Assembly (NCBI RefSeq): GCF_016031615.1
Contig: NZ_JACYXC010000001.1
Span: forward strand, 186,001 to 250,000
Direction of reading: 5' to 3'
Length of the DNA stretch: 64,000 bases
From: Streptomyces pactum
GTDB lineage: Bacteria > Actinomycetota > Actinomycetes > Streptomycetales > Streptomycetaceae
Shown in pieces: positions 1 through 8,592 of this stretch. How positions within the stretch are numbered: position 1 is the first letter of the stretch; every line of letters begins with the position of its first letter. Made by a program: the position numbers and the translations under genes. Below the pieces are notes generated by a model. It was not told the origin of the DNA. It was given only the letters and a program-made list of their open reading frames with translations, and ran no database searches.

Positions 1-232
1 CCGGCGGGTGCCGCCGTCCCCGCCCGGCGGCCACGGCACGCCGGTGGCCGCCGGACGCCGTGACCGCGGGGACGCGATGGCCACCGGGACGCCGTAGCCG
101 CGGGGGCGCCGTGACCGCGGGGGCGCGGGGCCCGCGTCGGGCACCCCGGACGGCATGGGCGGCCGGCGCCGCCGGCCGCGGGGACCACGACGGGCTGCCG
201 GAACGGGTGCCGCGGACCGTACGCTGGGCGGC

Positions 233-1225
233 ATGCGCATACGCCCCACCCTGAGCTGGACTCCCCCGGCGGACCTGCCCCCGGGCACCACGGAGGTGGG
301 GCCGGTCGTCGAGGCCCTGGGCACGGGCGGTGTGCTGGTGCTGAGCGGGGCGGGCATCTCCACCGAGTCGGGCATCCCCGACTACCGGGGCGAGGGCGGG
401 AGCCTGAGCCGGCACACGCCGATGACGTACCAGGAGTTCACCTCCAGTGCCCGGGCCCGGCGCCGGTACTGGGCCCGCAGCCATCTCGGCTGGCGCGCCT
501 TCCACCGCGCCCGCCCCAACGCCGGCCACCGGGCCGTGGCGGCGTTCGGGCGGCACGGGTTGCTGACGGGCACGATCACCCAGAACGTGGACGGCCTGCA
601 CCAGGCAGCCGGCAGCCAGGGGGTGGTGGAACTCCACGGGAGCCTCGACCGGGTCGTCTGTCTCTCCTGCGGCGCCAGCACAGCGCGCCGCGACCTCGCC
701 CGGCGTCTGGAGGAGGCCAACGCGGGCTTCGACCCGGTGCCCGCGGGGATCAACCCGGACGGCGACGCCGACCTCACCGACGAGCAGGTCGGCGATTTCC
801 ACGTGGTGCCGTGCGGGGCGTGCGGCGGCATCCTCAAGCCGGACGTGGTGTTCTTCGGCGAAGCCGTGCCCCCGCCGCGGGTCGAGTACTGCCGCGAGCT
901 GGTGCGCCGGGCGGCCTCGGTCCTGGTCCTCGGTTCCTCGCTGACGGTGATGTCCGGACTCCGGTTCGTCCGCCAGGCAGCCGCGGCCGGCACCCCCGTA
1001 CTGATCATCAACCGGGACCCGACCCGCGGGGATCAGCACGCCCGCACCCGGGTCGCCCTCCCCCTGGGCGAAGCCCTCACCACCGTGGCCGACCGGCTCG
1101 GCGTCCCGCTCGACGACGGGACGGAGGACCGGGGGCCCGGCCGGACCGGGGCCGCCCAGCGGGCCGGTACGGCGGGCGGTGCCGCGGCGCCGACGGCGCC
1201 GACGGGTCCGGGAATCCCCGGGTAG
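233..1225 (+). CDS. Sir2-family NAD-dependent protein deacylase (sirtuin)
   Basis: Removes acyl groups from protein lysines using NAD+, giving nicotinamide and O-acyl-ADP-ribose in the cytoplasm. The 330-residue product carries GAGIS at 39-43 (NAD binding), QNVDGLH near 117-123, the ELHG catalytic histidine near 135, and two zinc pairs, CLSC (143/146) and CGAC (194/197). The frame is open further upstream (from 155), but that extension is Arg/Gly-rich filler, and the ATG at 233 begins the family-like N-terminus. The last ~40 residues are a low-complexity Ala/Gly tail. It is convergent with the LysR gene across a hairpin. A macro-domain protein 27 kb away could act on its product. Family call is firm; substrate unknown. 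Confidence 0.93.
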   Translation: MRIRPTLSWTPPADLPPGTTEVGPVVEALGTGGVLVLSGAGISTESGIPDYRGEGGSLSRHTPMTYQEFTSSARARRRYWARSHLGWRAFHRARPNAGHRAVAAFGRHGLLTGTITQNVDGLHQAAGSQGVVELHGSLDRVVCLSCGASTARRDLARRLEEANAGFDPVPAGINPDGDADLTDEQVGDFHVVPCGACGGILKPDVVFFGEAVPPPRVEYCRELVRRAASVLVLGSSLTVMSGLRFVRQAAAAGTPVLIINRDPTRGDQHARTRVALPLGEALTTVADRLGVPLDDGTEDRGPGRTGAAQRAGTAGGAAAPTAPTGPGIPG

Positions 1226-1531
1226 GGCCGGTCAGGCCGCTGAGCGGCCGTGCTCCCGGGGCACGGCCCGGACCGTAGCCCTCAGCGGCCGGACAGGGCG
1301 GCGGCGGGCCCGGCCACCTGCCGCGGGGTGGACAGGCGGCCCTGCCGGCCGGGCCCGCCGGTTCCGGGCCCGGCCGGTTGCAGACCCCGGCCACCGGTCC
1401 GCGGGCGCCGGCCGCGGGATCCCGGGCCGGGCGGACGACGGTTCCGCCGCGTGCCGCCGGGCGCCGGTGAACGCCCCCCGCCACGCGCGCGGCGCGCGCT
1501 GCCGGCCTGACCGGGCGGCGCCGGCCGGGGA
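1226..1531. other. Intergenic spacer between convergent genes
   Basis: GC-rich spacer between the sirtuin and the LysR gene. Apart from the hairpin at 1235-1290 I see no gene or further signal. Confidence 0.6.
1235..1290. terminator. Nested hairpin between convergent genes
   Basis: Outer arms GGCCGCTGAG (1235-1244) and CTCAGCGGCC (1281-1290) pair perfectly. They enclose a second perfect stem, GGCCGTGC/GCACGGCC, with a 7-base loop. There is no U-tract, as is usual in Streptomyces. It lies just after the sirtuin stop and could serve both convergent genes. Confidence 0.6.
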
Positions 1532-2539
1532 TCACATCCGGTCGGCGGAGGCGCCGGTGCACGACGGCGCGCCGGACGCCCGGTCACCGGTCTCCCCCGC
1601 GACCGTCCGGGGCGCCGCGCCACGGGCCGGGGTGCTGCCGGGGCCGCCGTCCCCCGGGCCGGCCCCGCCGAACGCCTCGTGGCCGTGCCGGAGGAACGCG
1701 CGCAGCGCGGGGTGGGGCGCGGGCCTCCAGACCAGGGCGAGCAGGGCGGGCGTCGGGACGTCGTCGATGGTGCGCACGGTGAGCCGGTCGCGGTGGCCCG
1801 CGGCCATCGTGTGGCTGAGCACGGCGACGCCGAGCCCGCGGGCGGCCAGACCGGCGATGGCGTCCGCGGCGCTGGCCTGGAGGGCGATCACCGGCTTCAG
1901 GCCCTGGGCGGCGCACGCCTGGTCGAACACCGTGCGCAGACCGGTGCCGGGTGGCATGCAGACGATCGGCTGGTCGACCACGTCCCGCAGGGTGACGTGC
2001 GGCCGCCGCGCCAGGGGGTGCCCGGGCGGGACCACCGCGGCGAGCCGCTCGCTGATGATGGTGAGCGCCTCCAAACCGTCGGGGACGGCGGCGCCGGACC
2101 CGATGAGCGCCGCGTCGAGCGCACCGGACCGCACCGCCTCGACGAGCCGGTCGGAGCCGTCCTCCAGCAGCGAGATCTCCACGCCGGGGTGTGCCCGGTG
2201 GAACGCGGCGAGGGCGTCGAACAGCGGGGTGATGGTGCAGCCGGTGACCATCCCGACGGTGAGCCGGCCCCGGATCAGGCCGGCCACCTCCCCCACCGCC
2301 TGGCCGACCGCGCCGGCGGCGGCGAGTGCGGCGCGGGCGTGTTCGAGGGCCGTCTCACCGGCCACGGTGAGGGTGACGGTGCGCGCCGACCGGTCGAACA
2401 GCTCGGCACCGAGTTCCCGTTCCAGCTGGCGGATCTGGGCGCTGACCCCGGACTGGCTGATGTGCACCCGCTCCGCGGCCCGGGTGAAGCTGCGCTCCTC
2501 GGCGACCGCGACGAAGTACTCCAGCTGCCTCAGTTCCAT
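1532..2539 (-). CDS. LysR-family transcriptional regulator
   Basis: 335-residue LysR-type regulator. The N-terminal winged helix-turn-helix (residues ~1-60, starting MELRQLEYFVAV and including HISQSGVSAQI) is followed by a substrate-binding domain to about residue 295. The ATG at 2539 matches the canonical family start, although the frame stays open upstream. The C-terminal ~40 residues are a Gly/Pro-rich tail. It is divergent from the SnoaL-like gene at 2650, with a T-N11-A LysR box between them, so control of that gene (and autoregulation) is likely. Effector unknown. Confidence 0.93.
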   Translation of the reverse strand: MELRQLEYFVAVAEERSFTRAAERVHISQSGVSAQIRQLERELGAELFDRSARTVTLTVAGETALEHARAALAAAGAVGQAVGEVAGLIRGRLTVGMVTGCTITPLFDALAAFHRAHPGVEISLLEDGSDRLVEAVRSGALDAALIGSGAAVPDGLEALTIISERLAAVVPPGHPLARRPHVTLRDVVDQPIVCMPPGTGLRTVFDQACAAQGLKPVIALQASAADAIAGLAARGLGVAVLSHTMAAGHRDRLTVRTIDDVPTPALLALVWRPAPHPALRAFLRHGHEAFGGAGPGDGGPGSTPARGAAPRTVAGETGDRASGAPSCTGASADRM

Positions 2540-2565
2540 GACTGCACATTCTAGTTCCCATAAGA

Positions 2566-2578
2566 TCCATCTGTTGGA
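2566..2578. promoter_or_regulatory. Candidate LysR box (T-N11-A)
   Basis: TCCA-TCTGT-TGGA is a T-N11-A motif with 4-bp dyad arms in the 110-bp divergent region between the LysR gene and the SnoaL-like gene. LysR regulators typically bind such sites. The link to this regulator is inference from position. Confidence 0.45.
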
Positions 2579-2649
2579 CTTCTGGAAAGGAGGAGACGAC
2601 GCTGGGGGAAGCCGGAATCCCGGAAAGCGTTGTGAGGGAGAGAGCACCG

Positions 2650-3741
2650 ATGCCGGAGTACGAGAAGGCCATGCGGCCGGAGGACATCACCCGCCTGTTC
2701 GTCGAGCGGTCGAACGCCGGTGACGCGGCCGGGGTCGCCGCGCTCTACGAGGAGGACGCGGTCCTGGCCTACCCGCCCGGCCGGCTGACCGTGGGCCGGG
2801 AGGCGATCCGTGACCTGTGGGCCAAGGTGCTGGCCGGCGGCCCCCGCTTCGAATTCGAGACGCCGTTGCCCACGCTGATCAGCGGCGACATCGCCCTCAC
2901 CTCGACCCCGCCGAAGGACGGCGCCGGAGCGCGGGCCCAGGTCGTCCGGCGCCAGCCCGACGGAAGCTGGCTCCGCCTCCTCGACCAGCCGGAGTTCACC
3001 CCCGCCCGCCACCCGCTGATCCGCCGGCCCGCCGACCCCCGCCGTCCGCCCCGGCCCAGGTCGGGGGCGGCGAAGGCTCGGCCTTCGCCGCCGACGGGGG
3101 TGCGGCGCAGACGGGCGGCCGCGGCGCGGAGCCGGCCCGCACACCGTGCACCGGGGCGGGGCGCGGTGGTTCGGGCCGGCCGCGGCCCGCCTCGGGCGGG
3201 GGCTGTCACACCGGCCGCTCTCGCCGGCCCCGCGCACGGCCGGCAGCCGGGTGTCCGGTCCGCCTGTCCGCCCCCTGCGGTGCCGAGCGCCCCGCGGTGC
3301 ACGGCCGGCGGGCCGCGGACGCGGACGGGTCCCCCGGGCCCGTCCGCACCCCGGCCGGTGGCGGCCCGCCGGGGCCGACCGGCATGTCAGGGCCGCGTCG
3401 TGGCCTCCGGTGAGGGCGCGGGGGGCTGCTCCGCGGGGCCGGACCGCACCAGCCACAGGCCGGTGCACACCGCGCCGGCCAGGGCGACGGCACCGGCCGC
3501 GGTGAAGGCGGTGGCGAGGCCGGCCTCGAAGGACGCGCCGCCGGACTGCCTGGTGCGGACGACGGCGCCGAGCGCGGCCACGCCGAGCAGTGCGCCGATC
3601 TGCCGGGCGGTGCTACTGACGCCCGAGGCGAGACCTCCCTCCCGCGGGTCGACCGCCTGGATGGCGGCGCCGGTCAGCGGGGACATGGTGAGGGCGAAGC
3701 CGACGCCGACGATCGCCAGCCGCCACCACACGTTCGCGTAA
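2650..3741 (+). CDS. SnoaL-like (NTF2-fold) protein with abnormal C-terminal read-through
   Basis: Residues 1-~118 form a typical small NTF2/SnoaL-like domain (RLFVERSNAGDAAGVAALYEEDAVL, GREAIRDLW, then DGSWLRLLDQPEF). Such proteins are usually 110-140 residues, as ligand-binding folds or small isomerases/hydrolases. The ATG at 2650 has a GAGGGAGAG ribosome site just upstream. The frame fails to stop after the domain. It runs ~240 more residues of Pro/Arg/Ala low complexity and overlaps the opposite-strand MFS gene by ~355 bp. Removing one C from the C5 run near 2997-3001 would give EFTPPATR and a TGA at 3018-3020, a normal 123-residue protein. The tail is therefore probably a frameshift artefact or recent mutation. 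Likely controlled by the divergent LysR. Confidence 0.6.
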   Translation: MPEYEKAMRPEDITRLFVERSNAGDAAGVAALYEEDAVLAYPPGRLTVGREAIRDLWAKVLAGGPRFEFETPLPTLISGDIALTSTPPKDGAGARAQVVRRQPDGSWLRLLDQPEFTPARHPLIRRPADPRRPPRPRSGAAKARPSPPTGVRRRRAAAARSRPAHRAPGRGAVVRAGRGPPRAGAVTPAALAGPAHGRQPGVRSACPPPAVPSAPRCTAGGPRTRTGPPGPSAPRPVAARRGRPACQGRVVASGEGAGGCSAGPDRTSHRPVHTAPARATAPAAVKAVARPASKDAPPDCLVRTTAPSAATPSSAPICRAVLLTPEARPPSRGSTAWMAAPVSGDMVRAKPTPTIASRHHTFA

Positions 3742-4844
3742 CCGGTGTCCGCGTGCACGAAGCCCAGCGCCAGCAGCCCCAGGCCGGCCAGCGCGAGGCC
3801 GGTGGTGACCGTGACGCGGAAGCCGTGCCTGGCGGCGAGCCGGCCGGCGTACGGGCTGACGACCACCATGGCGAGGGTGGCCGGGACGGTCCGCAGACCC
3901 GCGCCCAAGGTCGAACTGCCCTGGACGGTCACGAAGAACTGGGAGAAGAAGAAGGTGGAGCCCATGAGGGTGAAGCCCACCAGGAGCATGGCCGCGTTGG
4001 ACACCGTGAACAACCGCTGCCGGAACAGCCGCAGCGGCAGCATCGGTGTCGCGGCCCGTGCCTCGACGGCGACGAAGAGGGTGAGGATCACCACCGCGGC
4101 GGCGAAGCCGCCCAGGACCACCGGGGAGGTCCAGCCCCGGGCCCCGCCCTCGATGAGCCCGTACGCCAGCGCCCCCACGCCCAGCACCGACAGCAGCGTC
4201 CCCGGCACGTCGAGCGCGGGCGCGTCCGGGTTGCGGGACTCGGCGAGCACGTGCCGGCCGGCCAGCAGCAGGGCCGCGCCGATGGGCACGTTCACCAGGA
4301 AGATGGCGGGCCAGCCGAACGCCTCCACCAGAACGCCCCCGGCCACCGGGCCGGCGGCGAGGCCGATACCGCTGAAACCGGCCCACAGCCCGATCGCCTT
4401 GACGCGCTCGTGCGGGACCGGATGAGCGGCGGCGATCAGGGCCAGCGAGGCAGGGCTCAGTGCCGCTGCCCCGACGCCCTGCGCCACCCGGCCGGCGATC
4501 AGCCAGCCGAGCGAGGGGGCGACCGAGCACAGGACGGACGCGGCGGTGAACACGGCGACCCCGGTCAGGAACATCCGCCTGCGGCCGAAGCGGTCGGCGA
4601 AGACACCACCGGACAGCAGCAGCATGGCGACGAGCAGCACGTAGCCGTCGACGATCCACTGCAGGCCGGACAGTTGGAGGTGCAGCCGCTGCTGCATGTC
4701 GGGCAGGGCGGCGCCGACGATGGTGCTGTCGAGCAGCACCATGAACTGCCCCAGGCACGCCACGGCCAGCAGTCTCCCCCGTCCTGGGCGGCCGGGCACC
4801 CCTCCGTCCGATCCCGCCGCGGTCGTGCTCTCCTGCAACGTCAC
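3387..4844 (-). CDS. DHA2-type MFS multidrug efflux transporter (EmrB/QacA-like)
   Basis: Proton-driven drug exporter in the cytoplasmic membrane, 485 residues. Visible features are the motif-C-type LDSTIVGAALP in helix 1, motif A ADRFGRRRMF between helices 2 and 3, and about 14 hydrophobic segments, as expected for DHA2. The GTG at 4844 is preferred because GGGAGGGA lies 6-8 bases upstream; a longer in-frame start exists at 4916 but would overlap the operator. Divergent from the ArsR-type regulator at 4923 across a dyad, the usual layout for a drug pump and its local repressor. Substrate unknown. Confidence 0.92.
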   Translation of the reverse strand: MTLQESTTAAGSDGGVPGRPGRGRLLAVACLGQFMVLLDSTIVGAALPDMQQRLHLQLSGLQWIVDGYVLLVAMLLLSGGVFADRFGRRRMFLTGVAVFTAASVLCSVAPSLGWLIAGRVAQGVGAAALSPASLALIAAAHPVPHERVKAIGLWAGFSGIGLAAGPVAGGVLVEAFGWPAIFLVNVPIGAALLLAGRHVLAESRNPDAPALDVPGTLLSVLGVGALAYGLIEGGARGWTSPVVLGGFAAAVVILTLFVAVEARAATPMLPLRLFRQRLFTVSNAAMLLVGFTLMGSTFFFSQFFVTVQGSSTLGAGLRTVPATLAMVVVSPYAGRLAARHGFRVTVTTGLALAGLGLLALGFVHADTGYANVWWRLAIVGVGFALTMSPLTGAAIQAVDPREGGLASGVSSTARQIGALLGVAALGAVVRTRQSGGASFEAGLATAFTAAGAVALAGAVCTGLWLVRSGPAEQPPAPSPEATTRP

Positions 4845-4880
4845 CGTCGTTCCCTCCCGTGTTTGCGGAGCGACGACGAT

Positions 4881-4905
4881 AGTTCGATAATCCCGAACTG
4901 TCGAA
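4881..4905. promoter_or_regulatory. Operator-like dyad between efflux pump and ArsR-type regulator
   Basis: AGTTCG (4881-4886) and CGAACT (4894-4899) form a perfect inverted repeat with a 7-base spacer. TTCGA/TCGAA (4883-4887, 4901-4905) form an overlapping second dyad. The site is unusually AT-rich for this window and sits in the short divergent promoter region. Repression of both genes by the adjacent regulator is inferred. Confidence 0.55.
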
Positions 4906-4922
4906 TAGTGCATCATGGGGGC

Positions 4923-5258
4923 ATGCGTTCACTGCCCCAGCCCTCGCGTGAGTCGTTGTCACTCGCGCCCGTACTGCACGCGCTCGGCGATCCGGTACGC
5001 CTGGAGCTGGTACGACGGGCTCGCGGTCACCCCGGATCGACCTGCGCCGCGCTCGCCGACGGCCTGGAGGTGCCGGCATCGACGCTGACCAACCACTGGC
5101 GCATCCTGCGGGAGGCCGGGGTCATCACCATGACCGTCGACGGCCGGCACCGGCGGATCCGGGTACGCGCCGACGACCTCGGCGACCGCTTCCCCGGCCT
5201 GCTCGACCCGATTCTCCGCCTCGTCGCGCCCGGGCCACCGGCCGGCGACCCGCCGTGA
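4923..5258 (+). CDS. ArsR-family winged-helix transcriptional regulator
   Basis: 111-residue single-domain DNA-binding protein. HALGDPVRLELVRRA begins the ArsR winged helix, VPASTLTNHWRILREAGVI is the recognition helix region, and DGRHRRIRV the wing. No metal-binding CxC motif is visible in helix 3, so it probably senses something other than a thiophilic metal, for example a drug or redox signal. The ATG at 4923 follows a short G-rich ribosome site. It is divergent from the DHA2 pump and probably represses it through the dyad at 4881-4905. Confidence 0.88.
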   Translation: MRSLPQPSRESLSLAPVLHALGDPVRLELVRRARGHPGSTCAALADGLEVPASTLTNHWRILREAGVITMTVDGRHRRIRVRADDLGDRFPGLLDPILRLVAPGPPAGDPP

Positions 5259-5424
5259 GTCCGGGCCGGGCGCCGGGTGCCCCGGCGGCCGGTGCGCGCC
5301 CGCGACGTGCCCCGGAGCCCGGAGCGGCGCCGGCCCGGCGGGGGCCTCCGCCACGCCGTTAAGGTGACGCCTTCGATGTGCGCGGCCGTCGGCGCCGGCA
5401 CCCGGTGTCCGGAGCGGTGGGGCG

Positions 5425-5992
5425 ATGAGCGACATGTGGACCGGTGAGAAGGTGCGCCTGCGGGGGAGTCGAGCCGCAGGACTGGGAGGGTTTCCAGGAC
5501 CTGGCCCGGAACACCCTGGACGTCCGCAACGCCGGCCTGGTCACCCCTCCCCGCTCGGCGGAGGGCTTCCGCGCCTGGACCGCCGAGCGGGCCGGGCGCC
5601 CGCCGGGAGGCGAAGCGTTCCGCCTGGTGGTCGAGTCGCTGGCCGACCGGGCGTTCGCCGGATCGGTGACCGTCGGAGAGACCGACAGTTGTGCGGGCCG
5701 GTTCAGGATGGGCATCGGGATCAGCCGCGCGTACCGCCGCAGGGGTTACGCGGCCGAGGCGGCCGGTCTCCTCCTCACCTACATGTTCGGAGAGCAGCGC
5801 TACCACAAGTGCGAGGTGGAGGTTCATGCCTTCAACGACGCCTCGATCGCCCTCCATCGCGGGCTGGGCTTCGTCGAGGAGGGCCGGCTGCGCCAGCACG
5901 AGTTCTTCGCCGGTGGTCACCACGACGTCGTGGTGCTCGGCATCACCGCCGCCGAGCACTGGGCCGTGCACCCGCGCCCGCCGCTGCGGTGA
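5425..5992 (+). pseudogene. GNAT-family acetyltransferase broken by a one-base insertion near its start
   Basis: The acetyltransferase body (5467-5992) reads VEPQDWEGFQDLARNT, then IGISRAYRRRGYAAEAAGLLL, the acetyl-CoA-binding RRRGYA loop, then NDASIALHRGLGFVEEGRLRQ. Its natural N-terminus, MSDMWTGEKVRLRG, is in a different frame starting at 5425. Joining the two needs removal of one G from the G5 run at 5462-5466, which gives KVRLRGVEPQDWEGF, exactly the family pattern. An alternative start at 5444 in the body frame would replace the first beta strand with unrelated sequence. Either a real frameshift or a homopolymer error. Substrate unknown; resembles RimJ/RimL-type GNATs. Confidence 0.7.
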
Positions 5993-6183
5993 CGTCCCGT
6001 CGCCAGGTGAACCGTTCCGTCGGGCGGAGCCGGCCCCGGGCGCGGGCGAGCGCGGCGCCCGTGCGCGGGACCGGCGGCGGCGAGCGGTCCGGCGGGGCGC
6101 CGGCCCCCCGGCCCGGCCCCCGGACGGCGGCGCGCGGAGTGACGGTGCCGGGGACGGCGGTGCCGGGGTGACAGCGCCGGGAG

Positions 6184-7302
6184 TCAGCCGCAGAAGGCCG
6201 TGTCCATCAGCGCGTCGACCGCGTCGTCGGGGTCGCCGCGGAAGTCGGGGGTGAGCGCGACCGTGACCCGGCGGCGCCCGTCCTCCGTGGCGAACGTCCA
6301 GGCCTGGTACGCCAGGGCGTCGCCGTCGTTGCCGTAGACGCGGACCCCGCACGAGGTGTCGCGCCAGGCCAGTCCCAGCCCGTACGTGCCGCCCTCGACG
6401 CCCGGTGTCTTCATCGCGTCGATCAGGTGGCGGGGCAGGAGGCGCCCGCCGAGCAGCGCGGCGGTGAACCGGTTGAGGTCTCCGGTCGTGGAGATGATCT
6501 CGCCGCCCGCGCCCATCACGGAGGGGTTCATCTCCGTGTAGTCGACCAGGCGCACCACCCCGTCGGCCTGCTCGATCGGTACGTAGCCGTGCGGGTGCGG
6601 CCCGCCGATGCGCACGGAGGCGCCCGGCAGTGAGGTGCCGGTCAGTCCCAGGGGCCGGATGATCCGGGCCGTGATCTCCGCACCGTACGGCCGGCCGGTG
6701 GCCTCCTCGATGATCCGGCCGAGCAGGAGGTAGCCGGTGTTGGAGTAGGCGTAATCCGATCCCGGGGGGTCGAACGACGGCGGATGGGCCACCGCGCGCC
6801 GCACGAGCTCGTCCGCGGTCCAGGTCCGCCACCGGTTGGCGAGGAACGCCTGCCCGGGCGGCATCGGCAGGGTGTTGAGGTAGTCGTACACCCCGCTCGT
6901 GTGGTTGAGCAGGTGCCGGACGGTGATGCGGTGACCGTCCGGGACGGCTCCGGGCAGCCACCGTTCGACCGGGTCGTCCAGTCCCAGCCGGCCCTCGTCG
7001 ACCAGTTGCAGGACAACGGTGGCGACGAACGTCTTGGTGATGCTGCCGGCCCGGAACGTACCGGTGGCCGGGACCGGTCGTGTCGTGTCCAGTTCGGCGA
7101 CTCCGCCGGTGCCCCGCCAGACACCGTGCTCGTCACGCACCTCCGCCAGTGCGCCCACCGCGGCGGTGGCCACGACGTGGTCCAGCTGTTCCTGCAGCCC
7201 GGCGCGGTCCGCCTGCCGCGGCGCCGCCGAAACGGCGGCCGGGGCCGCGATCAGCACCAGCGCCGTCGTCGCGGTGACCAGCGCCCGATGTACGAAATTC
7301 AT
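6184..7302 (-). CDS. Secreted serine hydrolase, beta-lactamase/D-Ala-D-Ala carboxypeptidase family
   Basis: 372 residues with a Sec signal peptide (hydrophobic core ~8-22, AVSA cleavage near 26). The catalytic domain is class-C beta-lactamase/DD-peptidase-like: SITK (87-90) holds the serine nucleophile and general-base lysine, and YSN (186-188) the second motif. It probably acts outside the membrane on peptidoglycan peptides or esters. The ATG at 7302 has AAGGGA 8 bases upstream and starts exactly at the signal peptide; the longer open frame upstream is filler. Single-gene unit. It could equally be an esterase of the same fold. Confidence 0.92.
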   Translation of the reverse strand: MNFVHRALVTATTALVLIAAPAAVSAAPRQADRAGLQEQLDHVVATAAVGALAEVRDEHGVWRGTGGVAELDTTRPVPATGTFRAGSITKTFVATVVLQLVDEGRLGLDDPVERWLPGAVPDGHRITVRHLLNHTSGVYDYLNTLPMPPGQAFLANRWRTWTADELVRRAVAHPPSFDPPGSDYAYSNTGYLLLGRIIEEATGRPYGAEITARIIRPLGLTGTSLPGASVRIGGPHPHGYVPIEQADGVVRLVDYTEMNPSVMGAGGEIISTTGDLNRFTAALLGGRLLPRHLIDAMKTPGVEGGTYGLGLAWRDTSCGVRVYGNDGDALAYQAWTFATEDGRRRVTVALTPDFRGDPDDAVDALMDTAFCG

Positions 7303-7615
7303 ACGGCCATCCCTTGATGAGCGATTCGTCGGCAACAACCTCCCCCACGGGGGACGGGAGAGCGGAGGTGGGCGGGAGCGGCCCGGCGGCCGCGGCCCGG
7401 CGGCCGCGGCGCGGCGATCGCCGTGCGCCGGTGTCGCGACGGGGCGCGCCCCGTCGTCGGGCGGGAGGGCGGGAGTCGCCCCGCCCGGGCCGCCGCGGCG
7501 TCCCATACGGACCGGCCGTCCACCGCGGCACTCCCAGCGCGGACCGGCCGGCCATCGCGGTATCCCACGGGCCGGCGGGCCATCGCGGTACCCCTGAGGG
7601 CCGGCCGGACGCGCC
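7303..7615. repeat. Intergenic spacer with three ~30-bp imperfect tandem repeats
   Basis: Positions 7501-7531, 7532-7562 and 7563-7591 are imperfect copies of a unit beginning TCCCA and containing CCGGCC, then CACCGCGG or CATCGCGG. The rest of the spacer is GC-rich filler. I see no gene here. Confidence 0.6.
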
Positions 7616-8449
7616 TCAGCGCGCTTCGGCGCCGCGCGGTGCGGCGAGCAGCCCGTTGAGTTCCGGGAAGGCGATGCCGTCGGCGAGCGAGCCGTAGTCG
7701 CCGGCGGTGAGCAGTTCCCGCACGGCGCGGCGGGCGGCGGCGTACGCGGCCTGGGCCACTCCCGAGCCGAGGCTGACGCGGGCCGCGCCGAGCGCGCCGA
7801 GTTCGGTGACGGTCGGGGCGCCGGGGCCGGCCATGACGTTCAGCGGTACGGAGATGCCGTCGGCGAGCGCCGCGACGGTGGCGGAGTCGGTGACCCCGGG
7901 GACGAAGATGCCGTCGGCGCCGGCGTCGATGTACCTGCGGGCCCGGTCCAGGGTCTGGTCGAGCCGGGTCTCCGGGTCGCCGAGGCCGAACAGGTAGGTG
8001 TCGACCCGGGCGTTGAGGAAGAGGCGGCAGCCCGCCCGGTCGGCGGCCCGCCGGGCGGCGGTCAGCCGTGCCGCGAGCTCCTCCGCGGGGCGGGTGCCGT
8101 CCTCGATGTTGACTCCGACGGCTCCGGCGGCGATCACCCCGGCGACGGTTTCGGCGACCTCGTCCGCGCTCTGCCCGTACCCGCCCTCGATGTCGGCGGT
8201 GACCGGGACCGTCACCGCGGCGCTGATCCGGGAGATCAGGTCCAGGGCCCTCTCGCGGGTGAGCGCGTCGCCGTCCGGCGAGCCCAGCGACCAGGCGACG
8301 CCGGCGCTGGTGGTGGCGATCGCGGGGGCGCCCGCGGCCTCGATGACCCGGGCGCTGGCGACGTCCCAGGCGTTGGCGAGGGCGAGGGGCGCGGCGGGGG
8401 TGTGCAGGGAGCGGAAGAGCGTGGCCTTGTCGGGCTGCGTGGAGAGCAT
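7616..8449 (-). CDS. Isocitrate lyase/PEP mutase-family protein
   Basis: 277-residue (beta/alpha)8 enzyme. It shows NAWD (26-29), TADIEGGYG (84-92) and NIEDG (~112-116), the Mg2+-binding and substrate motifs of the PEP mutase/methylisocitrate lyase superfamily. The KRCGH-type catalytic cysteine loop of true isocitrate lyases is not visible, so this belongs to the large uncharacterised branch often named carboxyvinyl-carboxyphosphonate phosphorylmutase-like. C-C or P-C bond cleavage of a small oxoacid is the family expectation. The start at 8449 lacks a clear ribosome site but gives the usual N-terminus; a longer in-frame ATG lies at 8503. Single gene. Confidence 0.88.
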   Translation of the reverse strand: MLSTQPDKATLFRSLHTPAAPLALANAWDVASARVIEAAGAPAIATTSAGVAWSLGSPDGDALTRERALDLISRISAAVTVPVTADIEGGYGQSADEVAETVAGVIAAGAVGVNIEDGTRPAEELAARLTAARRAADRAGCRLFLNARVDTYLFGLGDPETRLDQTLDRARRYIDAGADGIFVPGVTDSATVAALADGISVPLNVMAGPGAPTVTELGALGAARVSLGSGVAQAAYAAARRAVRELLTAGDYGSLADGIAFPELNGLLAAPRGAEAR

Positions 8450-8521
8450 GCGGAGAGTGAAACACCCTGCGCCCGGGGCCCGCTGGCAGAAATCCGACAT
8501 CATCGCGGCGCTGTGACCGGT

Positions 8522-8562
8522 GCCCGCCGCCCGCCCGCGTCCTGGGCGGGCGGGCGACGGGC
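8522..8562 (-). terminator. GC-rich hairpin after the dienelactone hydrolase gene
   Basis: 17-base arms (8522-8538 and 8546-8562) pair at 16 positions around a 7-base loop. It lies downstream of the 8593-9330 gene and upstream of the next minus-strand gene, as expected for a factor-independent terminator without a U-tract. Confidence 0.55.
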
Positions 8563-8592
8563 GGCGGGGTCACTCCCGCGGGGCGTGGCGGT

